Origin: an uncultured Prevotellaceae bacterium
GTDB taxonomy: Bacteria; Bacteroidota; Bacteroidia; Bacteroidales; Bacteroidaceae
DNA length: 27,013 nucleotides
NCBI GenBank assembly: GCA_937915745.1
Contig: CALGGJ010000108.1
Location: 1-27,013, forward strand
Direction of reading: 5' to 3'
The notes under the pieces were generated by a model, which was not told the origin of the DNA, searched no databases, and was given only the letters and a program-made list of their open reading frames with translations. Position 1 is the first letter of the stretch, and the number at the start of each line of letters is the position of its first letter. Shown here one piece after another: positions 1-9,147 of the stretch. The position numbers and the translations under genes were made by a program.

Positions 1-1
1 C

Positions 2-1075
2 GTGGTGGAAAGCCTTCCGGTGGTGGAAACCATAAAGTACGGAGGCCCCGACCGCGACCACCAGATAGAGGTATATAAAGAAAGCCTGCGCAACCTGGCT
101 TCCGAAGACATTCACTGCATCTGCTACAACTTCATGCCGGTGCTCGACTGGGCACGCACCGACCTGCTGCATGCCAACCCCAACGGAGCAACCAACCTCT
201 ACTTCAACTACGCAGAGTTTGCATACTTCGACATATACATCCTGAAACGCTCTGGAGCACGCGACGAGTGGGCACAATTCAGGTTCCCTGCAGGTGTGGG
301 CGAAGGACGCGACGTGTTGTCGGAATGCGACCGACTGGCCACAGTCATGACACCCGAGAAAGAACACGCACTGGTAGAAAACATCATCATCAAGACACAA
401 GGCTTCGTGTCGGGCAACTTCAGCGAAAACGACGAAGCACCGATACAGAAGTTCCGCGACTTCCTCGGCCTCTACCAAGGCATCGACAAAGCACAGCTAC
501 GTGCCAACATGAAGTATTTCCTCGAAGCCATCATGCCTACATGCGACCAATACGACATAAACATGTGTGTTCACCCCGACGACCCGCCAATCGAGATACT
601 GGGACTGCCACGCATCGTGCGCACCGAAGAAGACATCAAGTGGTTTCTCAACGCAGTACCCAACCAACACAATGGGCTCACATTCTGTGCCGGAAGCCTC
701 TCGGCAGGCGCATACAACGACGTAGTAGGACTGGCTCGGAAATTTGCCAAACGTACACACTTCGTACACCTCCGCTCATGCCACATCTTCCCAAACGGTG
801 ACTTCACCGAAGCCAGCCACCTTGGCGGCAGAGCCGACCTCGTCGAACTATGCCGCATATTCGAACGCGAGAACCCGAACCTGCCGATGCGAGTAGATCA
901 TGGCATGACATTCACCGACAAGCCAGGAGGCATCATGGACGAAAGCAGCCACGGACACAATGCCGGATACACACTGCTCGGACGGATGTTTGCCATGGGA
1001 CAAGTGCAAGGCATACTGGCCACCGTCGATAGAGAATTAGGAATAGAATACAAACAACCAGGATTCTTTGATTAG
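2..1075 (+). CDS. uxuA: Mannonate dehydratase (5' end outside window)
   Basis: Dehydrates D-mannonate to 2-keto-3-deoxy-D-gluconate in cytoplasmic hexuronate (glucuronate branch) catabolism. The visible 357 residues cover most of the family's usual length of about 390. The reading frame is open to the window edge, so the true start lies upstream and the GTG at position 2 is not a reliable start. Family-typical stretches are visible: a CVHPDDPP segment, FCAGSLSAG, HLRS and a late VDHG, with His and Cys residues where this TIM-barrel metalloenzyme binds its divalent metal. The next gene begins 8 bp after the stop and encodes the preceding step of the same pathway, which strongly supports the call. 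Codons are very rich in A and C, as in the next genes. Confidence 0.95.
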   Translation: MVESLPVVETIKYGGPDRDHQIEVYKESLRNLASEDIHCICYNFMPVLDWARTDLLHANPNGATNLYFNYAEFAYFDIYILKRSGARDEWAQFRFPAGVGEGRDVLSECDRLATVMTPEKEHALVENIIIKTQGFVSGNFSENDEAPIQKFRDFLGLYQGIDKAQLRANMKYFLEAIMPTCDQYDINMCVHPDDPPIEILGLPRIVRTEEDIKWFLNAVPNQHNGLTFCAGSLSAGAYNDVVGLARKFAKRTHFVHLRSCHIFPNGDFTEASHLGGRADLVELCRIFERENPNLPMRVDHGMTFTDKPGGIMDESSHGHNAGYTLLGRMFAMGQVQGILATVDRELGIEYKQPGFFD

Positions 1076-1083
1076 CAGACATC

Positions 1084-2670
1084 ATGAAACTGAACGACAT
1101 ACTCACAGGCAACCATAATGCCTCCGAATGGGAATCAAAAGGATACGAACTCCCAAAATTCGACATAAAGGCAGTGCGCGAAAAGACTGCCGACGAACCC
1201 ACATGGGTACACTTCGGCGGGGGAAACATCTTCCGGGCATTCCCTGCAGCCATACTCAACGAGGCACTCAACACAGGCAAATACGACCGGGGAGTGATTG
1301 TGGCCGAAACCTTCGACTTCGAAATAATCGACAAAGCATACACACCCTACAACAACCTGTCGCTACTGGTAAGCCTGCAATCGTCGGGCACAATAGAAAA
1401 AAAAGTCATTGCAAGCATCACCGAAGCCCTCAAGGCCGACCAGCAATTCACCGACTGGCAACGCCTCATCGAAATATTCAGGAAACCCAGCTTGCAAATG
1501 ATTTCGTTTACCATAACAGAAAAAGGCTACACATACAACGAAGCCGACCTGGCCCGCGGCCTGAATCCGGCACTTGCAATGGGCAAAGTATGCGCACTGC
1601 TACTACAACGCTTCAAGGCCGGACAACTGCCACTCACCATACAGTCGATGGACAACTGCTCGCACAACGGCGACAAAGTAAAGAACAGCGTCCTGGCATA
1701 CGCCCAACGATGGGTGAACGACGGATTGGCACCGGCACAATTCCTCGACTATCTGAACAACCAGACAAAGATAACGTTCCCATGGTCAATGATAGACAAG
1801 ATAACACCACGTCCACACCAACTGGTGAAAGAAATGCTGGCAGCCGACGGATTCGAAGACAACAACTACATCGAAACCGACAAACACACCTTCACCGCAC
1901 CATTCGTTAATGCCGAAGAAGTGCAATACCTCGTCATCGAAGACAACTACACCAACGGACGCCCACCACTCCACCTCGGCGGAGCACTCTACACCACCCG
2001 CGACACCGTAGATAAAGTAGAAACCATGAAGGTGACCACGTGCCTCAACCCACTACACACCGCAATGGCACTCTATGGCTGCATGTTGGGATACACGCTC
2101 ATCAGCGCCGAGATGAAAGACGAAGACCTGCGCACGTTCATCCAGAAGATAGGATATATCGAAGCCATGCCAGTAGTGACCGACCCCGGCGTGCTGAACC
2201 CATACGAATTCATAGGCGCAGTCATCAACCGACGGCTCCCGAACCCATTCATGCCCGACGCACCACAACGCATAGCCATGGACACCAGCCAGAAACTGCC
2301 TATCCGCTTTGGAGAGACACTGAAAAAATACATAGCACGAGGACTCGACATGTCAAACCTCATACTCATACCGCTCACACTGGCAGGCTACGCCCGATAC
2401 CTGAAAGGCATCAAAGACGACGGTACACCTTTCCAGCCATCGCCCGACCCACTGCTCACCGAGCTACAAGCAATCGTCGCACCACTCGAAATAGGCAAAA
2501 CCAACCAAGACTACAGCTGCCTGAAACAGCTCTACAGCCGTACAGACATCTTCGGAGTCAATCTATACGAAACAGAACTCGGCAAAAAGATAGAAGAAAT
2601 GGTGAAAGAACTCTATGCAGGCAAAGGAGCCGTAAGAGCCACTCTGCACAAATACGTATCAGCAAGATGA
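1084..2670 (+). CDS. uxuB: Mannitol dehydrogenase-family fructuronate reductase
   Basis: NAD-dependent long-chain polyol dehydrogenase family. Beside uxuA the likely reaction is reduction of D-fructuronate to D-mannonate. The N-terminal Rossmann half carries HFGGGNIFRA (about residues 40-50), the dinucleotide-binding signature. The C-terminal half carries KVTTCLNPLH, which fits the family's catalytic Lys-x5-Asn-x2-His arrangement. Length is 528 aa, near the usual 480-540. The ATG at 1084 follows uxuA by 8 bp and the stop overlaps the next ATG by 4 bp (ATGA at 2667), so the block is probably one transcript. Tagaturonate or mannitol as substrate cannot be excluded from sequence, but the neighbour favours fructuronate. 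Confidence 0.88.
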   Translation: MKLNDILTGNHNASEWESKGYELPKFDIKAVREKTADEPTWVHFGGGNIFRAFPAAILNEALNTGKYDRGVIVAETFDFEIIDKAYTPYNNLSLLVSLQSSGTIEKKVIASITEALKADQQFTDWQRLIEIFRKPSLQMISFTITEKGYTYNEADLARGLNPALAMGKVCALLLQRFKAGQLPLTIQSMDNCSHNGDKVKNSVLAYAQRWVNDGLAPAQFLDYLNNQTKITFPWSMIDKITPRPHQLVKEMLAADGFEDNNYIETDKHTFTAPFVNAEEVQYLVIEDNYTNGRPPLHLGGALYTTRDTVDKVETMKVTTCLNPLHTAMALYGCMLGYTLISAEMKDEDLRTFIQKIGYIEAMPVVTDPGVLNPYEFIGAVINRRLPNPFMPDAPQRIAMDTSQKLPIRFGETLKKYIARGLDMSNLILIPLTLAGYARYLKGIKDDGTPFQPSPDPLLTELQAIVAPLEIGKTNQDYSCLKQLYSRTDIFGVNLYETELGKKIEEMVKELYAGKGAVRATLHKYVSAR

Positions 2671-3077
2671 AACACATACCATACATAACGACAAACATAA
2701 CAATCGCTGCACTCATAAGCCTGACACTCAGTTCATGCGACACACCACTGCATCCATCAGACCTCGTAGGCCAATGGAAACAGACACACATCGCAAGCCA
2801 GATTGACGACGGAGAAGCCGAAATAAGCAACGAAACAGCCATCTGGACATTCAACGCCGACGACACATACAACATAAACGACGGCGAAGGAAGCGAAGAC
2901 GGCCGTTGGCTACTCACAAGCGACAGCATACTCGTCATACTGACCGAAGGTATCGACAGCCTGCGCACATCGTACAAGATACTACGTTGTGAAGACGACA
3001 CACTCATACAACAATCGACCACACAGTCAGACTACGGCCTCATAACCGAAACCACTATACTGACAAAAACCAAATGA
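2667..3077 (+). CDS. Small lipocalin-like lipoprotein
   Basis: A 136-aa secreted lipoprotein. The first 23 residues form a signal peptide ending in a lipobox, LSSC, with the lipidated cysteine at residue 24. The mature part begins with a segment of the form LVGQWKQTH and continues with alternating beta strands, including a WTFNADDTY strand. This resembles the lipocalin-like domains common in small Bacteroidota lipoproteins. I chose the ATG at 2667 because it gives a proper signal peptide and an ATGA overlap with uxuB; the longer upstream reading frame only shadows uxuB. The stop again overlaps the next start by 4 bp. The ligand is unknown, and a role in hexuronate use is only suggested by position. 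Confidence 0.75.
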   Translation: MKHIPYITTNITIAALISLTLSSCDTPLHPSDLVGQWKQTHIASQIDDGEAEISNETAIWTFNADDTYNINDGEGSEDGRWLLTSDSILVILTEGIDSLRTSYKILRCEDDTLIQQSTTQSDYGLITETTILTKTK

Positions 3078-3820
3078 TACAAAACATACTTGAAATAGTA
3101 AATCCACAACTACCACAGTATGCCACATTCCAAGACTGGCTGCAAGACACCAGCTATTACGAAATGGTACTGAAAGGACTGCTCATCGGAATCATAGCCT
3201 CAGCACCTATGGGCCCCGTGGGAATACTAATTATACAACGCACCATGAACAAAGGCCGGTGGGAAGGCTTTGCGACAGGTGTGGGAGCAGCCCTGTCAGA
3301 CATAATATATGCCATAATAACGGGACTTGGCATAAAGTTTGTGATCGACACCATAGAAAACCCAGTGATTGCACTGTGGATAAAAGTAATTGGAAGCATA
3401 CTGCTCTTTGCTTTCGGAATATACACATTCCTGTCGAAGCCAAAGGATGCACCACGGCCCATAAAGCGCAACAAAGGCACACTGCTGCAAAACTTCCTTA
3501 CAGGATTTGCCGTCACATTCTCCAACCCACTCATCATCTTCCTCTTTGTTGCCACGTTCGCCATGTTCTCCTTCATCATCGTCGAGAACGTGATAGCACA
3601 GGTACTGGGATACCTCGCCCTGATGGCAGGAGCACTATCGTGGTGGTACGGACTGACATGGCTGGTAAACAAAGTGCGCAACAACTACAACATACGCATC
3701 ATCTGGGTACTCAACCGCGCCATAGGAATAGCAGTAATCATCGTTGCCACACTCATGATGGTATATACCCTCACCGGACACTCAATCGACCTGTCTGAAT
3801 TCAAGCTACCGATATCGTAA
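3074..3820 (+). CDS. LysE-family inner-membrane exporter
   Basis: A 248-aa polytopic membrane protein. After an N-terminal extension of about 30 residues comes the family signature around residues 36-75: GIIASAPMGPVGILIIQRTM, then a Gly-rich segment ending in ALSD. Further hydrophobic segments lie near residues 95-120, 140-165, 175-200 and 215-235, giving about six membrane helices. LysE/RhtB proteins export amino acids or other small solutes with the proton-motive force; the substrate cannot be read from sequence. The ATG overlaps the lipoprotein stop (ATGA), so the two are likely translationally coupled. prfC starts 35 bp later. Confidence 0.85.
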   Translation: MIQNILEIVNPQLPQYATFQDWLQDTSYYEMVLKGLLIGIIASAPMGPVGILIIQRTMNKGRWEGFATGVGAALSDIIYAIITGLGIKFVIDTIENPVIALWIKVIGSILLFAFGIYTFLSKPKDAPRPIKRNKGTLLQNFLTGFAVTFSNPLIIFLFVATFAMFSFIIVENVIAQVLGYLALMAGALSWWYGLTWLVNKVRNNYNIRIIWVLNRAIGIAVIIVATLMMVYTLTGHSIDLSEFKLPIS

Positions 3821-3855
3821 GACCAGATAAAAGAAAAACAGAACACCGAAAGGCA

Positions 3856-5427
3856 ATGAACGAACAAGAGATAAACAGGCGACGCACCTTCGCCATCATA
3901 AGTCACCCCGACGCAGGAAAGACTACCCTCACCGAGAAGCTACTGCTCTTTGGCGGACAGATACAGGTGGCAGGTGCAGTGAAATCAAACAAGATAAAGA
4001 AGACAGCTACCAGCGACTGGATGGACATCGAAAAACAACGTGGCATATCGGTCAGCACATCGGTCATGGAGTTCGACTACCGCGACTACAAAGTTAACAT
4101 ACTCGACACACCAGGCCACCAAGACTTCTGCGAAGACACTTTCCGCACACTCACAGCTGTCGATTGTGCCATCATTGTGATTGACGGAGCAAAAGGCGTA
4201 GAGGCACAGACGCGGAAACTAATGACCGTGTGCCGCATGAGAAAGACACCTGTCATCGTGTTTATCAACAAGATGGACCGCGAAGGCCGCGACCCATTCG
4301 ACCTGCTCGACGAAGTGGAAAGCGAACTGCAAATAAAAGTGCGACCACTATCATGGCCCATTAATCAGGGACAACGATTCAAAGGAGTCTATAATATCTA
4401 CGAACAACGCCTCAACCTCTTCACACCAAACAAACAAATGGTGACTGAAACGGTGGCAGTAGATATTCACAGCAAGGAACTCGACAACCAGGTTGGCACC
4501 GAAGATGCACAGAAACTGCGAGAAGATCTCGACCTTGTTGAGGGAGTATATCCCGAATTCGATGTCAGCACATACCTTTCGGCCGAGGTGGCACCCGTAT
4601 TCTTCGGCTCGGCACTCAACAACTTCGGTGTACGAGAACTACTCGACTGCTTCGTTGAAATTGCACCAAGTCCACGACCGACACAAGCGGAAGAACGAAC
4701 TGTTGAGCCTACAGAGCCTAAATTCACAGGATTCATATTCAAGATAACGGCCAACATCGACCCAAACCACCGCTCATGCACCGCCTTCTGTAAAGTCTGT
4801 TCGGGTAAATTCGTGCGCAATGCCCCTTATCTACATACACGCCAAGGAAAAACAGTACGATTTTCGTCGCCGACACAATTCATGGCGCAGAAGAAAAGCA
4901 CCATCGAAGAAGCATACCCCGGAGATATAGTCGGTCTGCCCGACAACGGAATCTTCAAGATTGGCGACACCCTGACCGAAGGCGAGCCGCTGCATTTCAA
5001 AGGATTGCCTAGCTTCTCGCCCGAGATGTTCAAGTATATAGAGAATACCGACCCGATGAAGACCAAACAGCTATCCAAAGGTATCGACCAACTCATGGAC
5101 GAGGGTGTGGCTCAGATGTTCATCAACCAGTTCAATGGGCGCAAACTCATCGGGACGGTAGGCCAACTACAATTCGAAGTAATACAATACCGGCTCGAAA
5201 ACGAATACAACGCAAGCTGTCGATGGGAGCCGGTGAGCCTCTACAAAGCCTGCTGGATAGAGAGTGATGACGAGACTGAACTCGATGCATTCAAGAAACG
5301 CAAATACCAATATATGGCCAAAGACCGTGATGGACGCGATGTGTTCCTGGCCGACTCCAACTACGTACTGCAGATGGCCCAACAAGATTTCAAACACATC
5401 AAGTTCCACTTCACCAGCGAATTCTAA
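3856..5427 (+). CDS. prfC: Peptide chain release factor 3
   Basis: A translational GTPase that removes RF1/RF2 from the ribosome after peptide release. All G motifs are visible: G1 SHPDAGKTT (residues 16-24), switch I in QRGISVSTS, G3 DTPGHQDF and G4 NKMD. Length is 523 aa, normal for RF3, and the C-terminal EF-G-III-like region (QLSKGIDQLMDEGVAQMF and onward) is complete. The ATG at 3856 gives the canonical short N-terminus. The gene ends in TAA followed directly by TGA. A 9-bp tandem repeat array begins 23 bp later. Confidence 0.97.
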   Translation: MNEQEINRRRTFAIISHPDAGKTTLTEKLLLFGGQIQVAGAVKSNKIKKTATSDWMDIEKQRGISVSTSVMEFDYRDYKVNILDTPGHQDFCEDTFRTLTAVDCAIIVIDGAKGVEAQTRKLMTVCRMRKTPVIVFINKMDREGRDPFDLLDEVESELQIKVRPLSWPINQGQRFKGVYNIYEQRLNLFTPNKQMVTETVAVDIHSKELDNQVGTEDAQKLREDLDLVEGVYPEFDVSTYLSAEVAPVFFGSALNNFGVRELLDCFVEIAPSPRPTQAEERTVEPTEPKFTGFIFKITANIDPNHRSCTAFCKVCSGKFVRNAPYLHTRQGKTVRFSSPTQFMAQKKSTIEEAYPGDIVGLPDNGIFKIGDTLTEGEPLHFKGLPSFSPEMFKYIENTDPMKTKQLSKGIDQLMDEGVAQMFINQFNGRKLIGTVGQLQFEVIQYRLENEYNASCRWEPVSLYKACWIESDDETELDAFKKRKYQYMAKDRDGRDVFLADSNYVLQMAQQDFKHIKFHFTSEF

Positions 5428-5450
5428 TGAATAGAACCAGCAACACAAGT

Positions 5451-5513
5451 CATACTAGTCATACTAGTCATACTAGTTTCACTAGTCATACTAGTCATAC
5501 TAGTTTCACTAGT
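5451..5513. repeat. 9-bp tandem repeat array with ACTAGT core
   Basis: Seven contiguous 9-bp units fill 63 bp between prfC and the YrdC gene. Units 1-3, 5 and 6 are CATACTAGT; units 4 and 7 are TTCACTAGT. Units 2-4 (5460-5486) and 5-7 (5487-5513) form a perfect 27-bp duplication. Each unit contains the palindrome ACTAGT, so any two units can pair in single-stranded form. The 9 bp before the array (5442-5450) look like a decayed unit ending in AAGT. Unit boundaries are read directly; function is unknown. Confidence 0.95.
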
Positions 5514-5529
5514 AAAAAATACAGATGTA

Positions 5530-6096
5530 ATGCTACAAGACGAAGTTAAAAAAGCCATCGATATCATGAAACAGGGTGGAGTGATACTCTACCCCACCGA
5601 TACAGTGTGGGGTATAGGCTGTGATGCCACCAACCCCGACGCTGTAAAACGTGTGTATGAGATAAAACATCGTGACGGCCACCAAGCCCTCATCTGTCTG
5701 GTTGACAGCGAGGCAAGGCTGTCGCGATATGTGCGCAATGTGGCCGACGTGACATGGGACATGATTGAATTGTCAACACGCCCACTTACCATCATTTTCC
5801 CTGGTGTGACAGGGCTTGCGCCCAATCTCATGGGTGAAGACGGCAGCGTGGGCTTTAGGGTAACTCGCGAGGAGTTTTCGAAAGAACTATGTTTCCGATT
5901 CCAAAGACCAATAGTATCGACCAGTGCCAACATCAGCGGCGAACCGACTCCTGCCACATTCGACGATATAAGCGAAGACCTTAAGTCGGCCGTCGATTAC
6001 GTTGTAAAATACAATCGCCGTAGTAAAGAAAAGCACAAACCATCGAGCATCATAAAGATTGATGCATCGGGCAAGTTCCAAATCATACGCGGATAA
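5530..6096 (+). CDS. YrdC/Sua5-family threonylcarbamoyl-AMP synthase
   Basis: Likely makes threonylcarbamoyl-AMP from threonine, bicarbonate and ATP for the t6A modification at position 37 of ANN-decoding tRNAs. The 188 residues cover the single YrdC domain with family features: the early GGVILYPTDTVWGIGCDA stretch, a KHRDG loop, and IVSTSANISGEPTP near residue 137. It lacks the C-terminal Sua5 domain, so it is a short TsaC/YwlC-like form. The N-terminal YPTDT and KHRDG nucleotide/threonine-binding segments look intact. The ClC gene follows after 16 bp, and fmt follows that, so these housekeeping genes may share a transcript. Confidence 0.9.
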   Translation: MLQDEVKKAIDIMKQGGVILYPTDTVWGIGCDATNPDAVKRVYEIKHRDGHQALICLVDSEARLSRYVRNVADVTWDMIELSTRPLTIIFPGVTGLAPNLMGEDGSVGFRVTREEFSKELCFRFQRPIVSTSANISGEPTPATFDDISEDLKSAVDYVVKYNRRSKEKHKPSSIIKIDASGKFQIIRG

Positions 6097-6112
6097 TAGA
6101 GACACAACAGAT

Positions 6113-7924
6113 ATGAGCAGATTTTCACTACTACGCCACGAAGTATCAATTGTAAGATATATCACCGAATGGATAAAGGGTGACCACACAAACCGACAGA
6201 TTGTATTGATGCTGAGTCTCATTGTCGGCATGTGTACCGGTGTTGCAGCCTTCATTCTGAAGTATATCATCGAGGTAATCAAAGACCTGCTCACCAACCA
6301 CTTTACTCTCTCTGAGACCAATGGCCTCTACCTTATCTATCCAGCCATCGGCATTCTTCTGACCAGCTTGTTTGTGAAATTTGTGGTAAAAGACGACATC
6401 AGTCACGGTGTCACGAAAATACTCTATGCCATATCGCGCAAACGGGCTCGTATCAAATCTCACAACCGATGGACAAGTATCGTAGCCAGTTCCATAACCA
6501 TAGGTTTCGGAGGTTCGGTAGGAGCCGAAGCCCCTATTGTACTTACGGGTTCTGCCTTCGGTTCACATCTCGGCAAGCGTTTCCATCTGCCAGCCAACAC
6601 CGTGATGTTGCTTGTTGGCTGTGGTGCTGCAGGCGCAGTTGCTGCCATATTTAAAGCTCCTATAGCAGGTGTCATGTTTGTGTTGGAGGTCCTGATGCTC
6701 GACCTTAACATGGCCTCGCTGCTGCCACTCCTTGTAACATGCCTTACTTCGGTATGTGTATCGTATGCCCTTTATGGAACCGAGTCTATGTTTGCGTTCA
6801 GCATGGACAAGGCTTTCACTATAGATATCATCCCCGAATGCATCTTGTTAGGAGTGGTCTGCGGCTTGGTTTCGCTCTATTTCACCCGCACGATGAATTG
6901 GTTTGAAGGTATCTTCGGCAAGCTGAGTAGCGGTTGGGCTAAATTCATAGTCGGAGCGGCCGTTCTCGGTACACTGATTTTCTTCTTCCCTGCCATGTAT
7001 GGTGAGGGCTACGACGTAATTGCGCAGTTGCTTCGCGATGCCGATCCATCGGAGGTGATGCACAATACCCTGTTCTATGGATACGAAAACTCACTGCTCG
7101 TATATCTCGTACTTGTACTCCTGCTTAAGGTATTTGCCACAACTGCCACAAACGGAGGTGGCGGGTGTGGTGGTGTGTTTGCCCCTACCCTGTTTCTGGG
7201 ATGTATCGCAGGTTTCATTTTCGCACATGTATGGGACGACTCGCTCGGACTTGAGCTTGGCAACAGCGGATATGTGTCGTCGAAGAATTGTGCACTTTAT
7301 GGTATGGCCGGACTTATGTCGGGTGTAATGCACGCTCCGCTCACGGGCATTTTCCTCATTGCTGAGCTAACTGGAGGCTACGACCTCTTTGTACCGCTCA
7401 TGATTGTATCGGTTGCATCCTACCTCACTATCAACACCTTCGAGCCACATAGTATTTATGCCATGCGCCTTGCGCGTAAAGGCGAGCTCATCACCCACGA
7501 CAAAGACCAGGCTATACTCACCATCATCAATCTGAAGTCACAAATAGAGACTGACTACAAGCAGGTGTCGCCCGAAATCGACTTGGGCGAGTTGGTGAAA
7601 GTGATAACAAATGCCCACCGTAACATATTTCCTGTCACCGACCATCATGGCAAGTTTCTGGGTGTAGTAACACTCGATTCTGTACGACGCTACATTTTTC
7701 GTCCCGAGCTATACCACAAATATACTGTGGCGTCGTTTATGAAAGCTCCGCCGGCACTGCTCAACACCAACGACACCCTGAAGGTAGCTACGCAGAAGTT
7801 TGACGACACCAAGGCTTGGAATCTGCCTGTGATAGACGAACACCATCGATTTGTCGGCTTCGTGTCGCGCTCGGGACTGTTCAATTCGTACAGAGAGGTG
7901 TTGGTCAACTTCAGTGCTGAATAA
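6113..7924 (+). CDS. ClC-family chloride channel/transporter with CBS domains
   Basis: A 603-aa membrane protein with about ten or more hydrophobic helices in the first 440 residues, then a cytoplasmic tail with two CBS motifs (about residues 460-600). ClC signatures are present: GSVGAEAP, with the gating glutamate at E139 (GxExP motif), and GGVFAP near residue 360. The position that carries the internal proton-transfer glutamate in E. coli ClC-ec1 (E203) appears to be valine (FVLEV, V193), which would fit a channel or uncoupled transporter. I chose the ATG at 6113, 16 bp after the YrdC gene, instead of an upstream in-frame ATG inside that gene, because the shorter N-terminus is the usual one. 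Confidence 0.93.
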   Translation: MSRFSLLRHEVSIVRYITEWIKGDHTNRQIVLMLSLIVGMCTGVAAFILKYIIEVIKDLLTNHFTLSETNGLYLIYPAIGILLTSLFVKFVVKDDISHGVTKILYAISRKRARIKSHNRWTSIVASSITIGFGGSVGAEAPIVLTGSAFGSHLGKRFHLPANTVMLLVGCGAAGAVAAIFKAPIAGVMFVLEVLMLDLNMASLLPLLVTCLTSVCVSYALYGTESMFAFSMDKAFTIDIIPECILLGVVCGLVSLYFTRTMNWFEGIFGKLSSGWAKFIVGAAVLGTLIFFFPAMYGEGYDVIAQLLRDADPSEVMHNTLFYGYENSLLVYLVLVLLLKVFATTATNGGGGCGGVFAPTLFLGCIAGFIFAHVWDDSLGLELGNSGYVSSKNCALYGMAGLMSGVMHAPLTGIFLIAELTGGYDLFVPLMIVSVASYLTINTFEPHSIYAMRLARKGELITHDKDQAILTIINLKSQIETDYKQVSPEIDLGELVKVITNAHRNIFPVTDHHGKFLGVVTLDSVRRYIFRPELYHKYTVASFMKAPPALLNTNDTLKVATQKFDDTKAWNLPVIDEHHRFVGFVSRSGLFNSYREVLVNFSAE

Positions 7925-8005
7925 GGAAAGCAGCGTGGATTGGCAGATTTTATATCCGACACATTAGCATTATTGTCAATATACATACACATTATCATAC
8001 TACAA

Positions 8006-8983
8006 ATGAGTAATAACAATCTTAGAATAGTTTTTATGGGTACTCCCGACTTTGCAGTCGAGAGCCTGCGCTGTCTCGTTGATGGTGGATACAACATAGT
8101 GGGTGTAGTCACTATGCCCGACAAGCCGATAGGACGACATGGCAGTGTGCTGCAAGCCAGTGCCGTGAAACAATATGCGGTGGAGCATGACATCAAGGTG
8201 CTTCAGCCCGAAAAACTGAAAGACCCATCATTTGTTGATGAATTGCGCGGCCTGCACGCCGACCTCCAGATTGTCGTGGCTTTCCGCATGTTGCCCGAGG
8301 TTGTATGGTCCATGCCACCACTCGGTACATTCAACCTCCACGCATCGCTGTTGCCTCAATATCGCGGTGCAGCTCCTATCAACTGGGCCATAATCAATGG
8401 AGAGAAGGAGACTGGAATCACTACATTCTTCCTGCGTCACGAAATCGACACTGGTGCAGTCATACGGCAAAGACGCATTCCTATTGGTCCGGACGATGAT
8501 GCCGGCACCATACACGACCGTCTCATGATGCTTGGTGGGCAAATGGTAATAGAAACCGTTGAAGGCATAAAAGCCGGAACCATACATCCCGTCGAGCAAG
8601 ACGATATTCCAAGCTCTACCGAACTGCGCCCTGCCCCAAAGATATTCCGCGACACGTGCCACATAGCTTGGCAAGGACTTACGACACAGTCTGCCCACAA
8701 CTTTGTACGCGGGCTCAGTCCATATCCTGCCGCATGGACCACCTTATGTGCAGGCAGCCAGCAACACGACATCAAGATATACAAAGCATCGCCTGCTGAC
8801 ACGGACGGTGCATCACCTCTGCCACCGGGAAGCATAGTGACCGATGGCAAGACTTACCTCAACGTGCGCACCACTGATGGTTTCCTTTCACTGCAAGAAG
8901 TTCAGATCGCAGGTAAACGCAGGATGCCGATAGAAGACTTTTTAAGGGGCTTCAAATGCAAAAATGGCATGAAAATGTCCTAA
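8006..8983 (+). CDS. fmt: Methionyl-tRNA formyltransferase
   Basis: Transfers the formyl group of 10-formyl-tetrahydrofolate to initiator Met-tRNA. The 325-aa product opens with LRIVFMGTPDFAVESL and carries the folate-site segment FNLHASLLPQYRGAAPINWA, containing the catalytic Asn and His, followed by EIDTGAV with the catalytic Asp. A C-terminal OB-like domain follows, normal for the family. The ATG at 8006 was preferred over a reading frame opening 66 bp earlier because the extra 22 residues are hydrophobic and absent from the family, and the MSNNNLRIVFMGTPDF start is canonical. It lies 81 bp downstream of the ClC gene. Confidence 0.97.
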   Translation: MSNNNLRIVFMGTPDFAVESLRCLVDGGYNIVGVVTMPDKPIGRHGSVLQASAVKQYAVEHDIKVLQPEKLKDPSFVDELRGLHADLQIVVAFRMLPEVVWSMPPLGTFNLHASLLPQYRGAAPINWAIINGEKETGITTFFLRHEIDTGAVIRQRRIPIGPDDDAGTIHDRLMMLGGQMVIETVEGIKAGTIHPVEQDDIPSSTELRPAPKIFRDTCHIAWQGLTTQSAHNFVRGLSPYPAAWTTLCAGSQQHDIKIYKASPADTDGASPLPPGSIVTDGKTYLNVRTTDGFLSLQEVQIAGKRRMPIEDFLRGFKCKNGMKMS

Positions 8984-9019
8984 AAACAACAGCAAAAGTA
9001 CATTTTTAGGCAAAAAAAC

Positions 9020-9050
9020 TTGCACGGAAACAAAAAGTTTACGTAATTTG
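9020..9050 (+). promoter_or_regulatory. Possible Bacteroidota promoter upstream of sigma factor gene
   Basis: TTG at 9020-9022 is followed after 20 bp by GTAATTTG (9043-9050), a partial match to the TAnnTTTG -7 box (the last four bases match; the first two do not). Alternatively, TAATTTG is read as a one-base-short box. It would leave a leader of roughly 90 nt before the sigma factor ATG. The spacing is right but the -7 match is imperfect. Confidence 0.4.
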
Positions 9051-9147
9051 CAGCCCGAACCTCAAACCCGATTCATATCATAACCTAATAAAAACATCAT
9101 TGCCTATCGAAACATCATTACGCTAAATCAAACAAAGACATAGCCTA

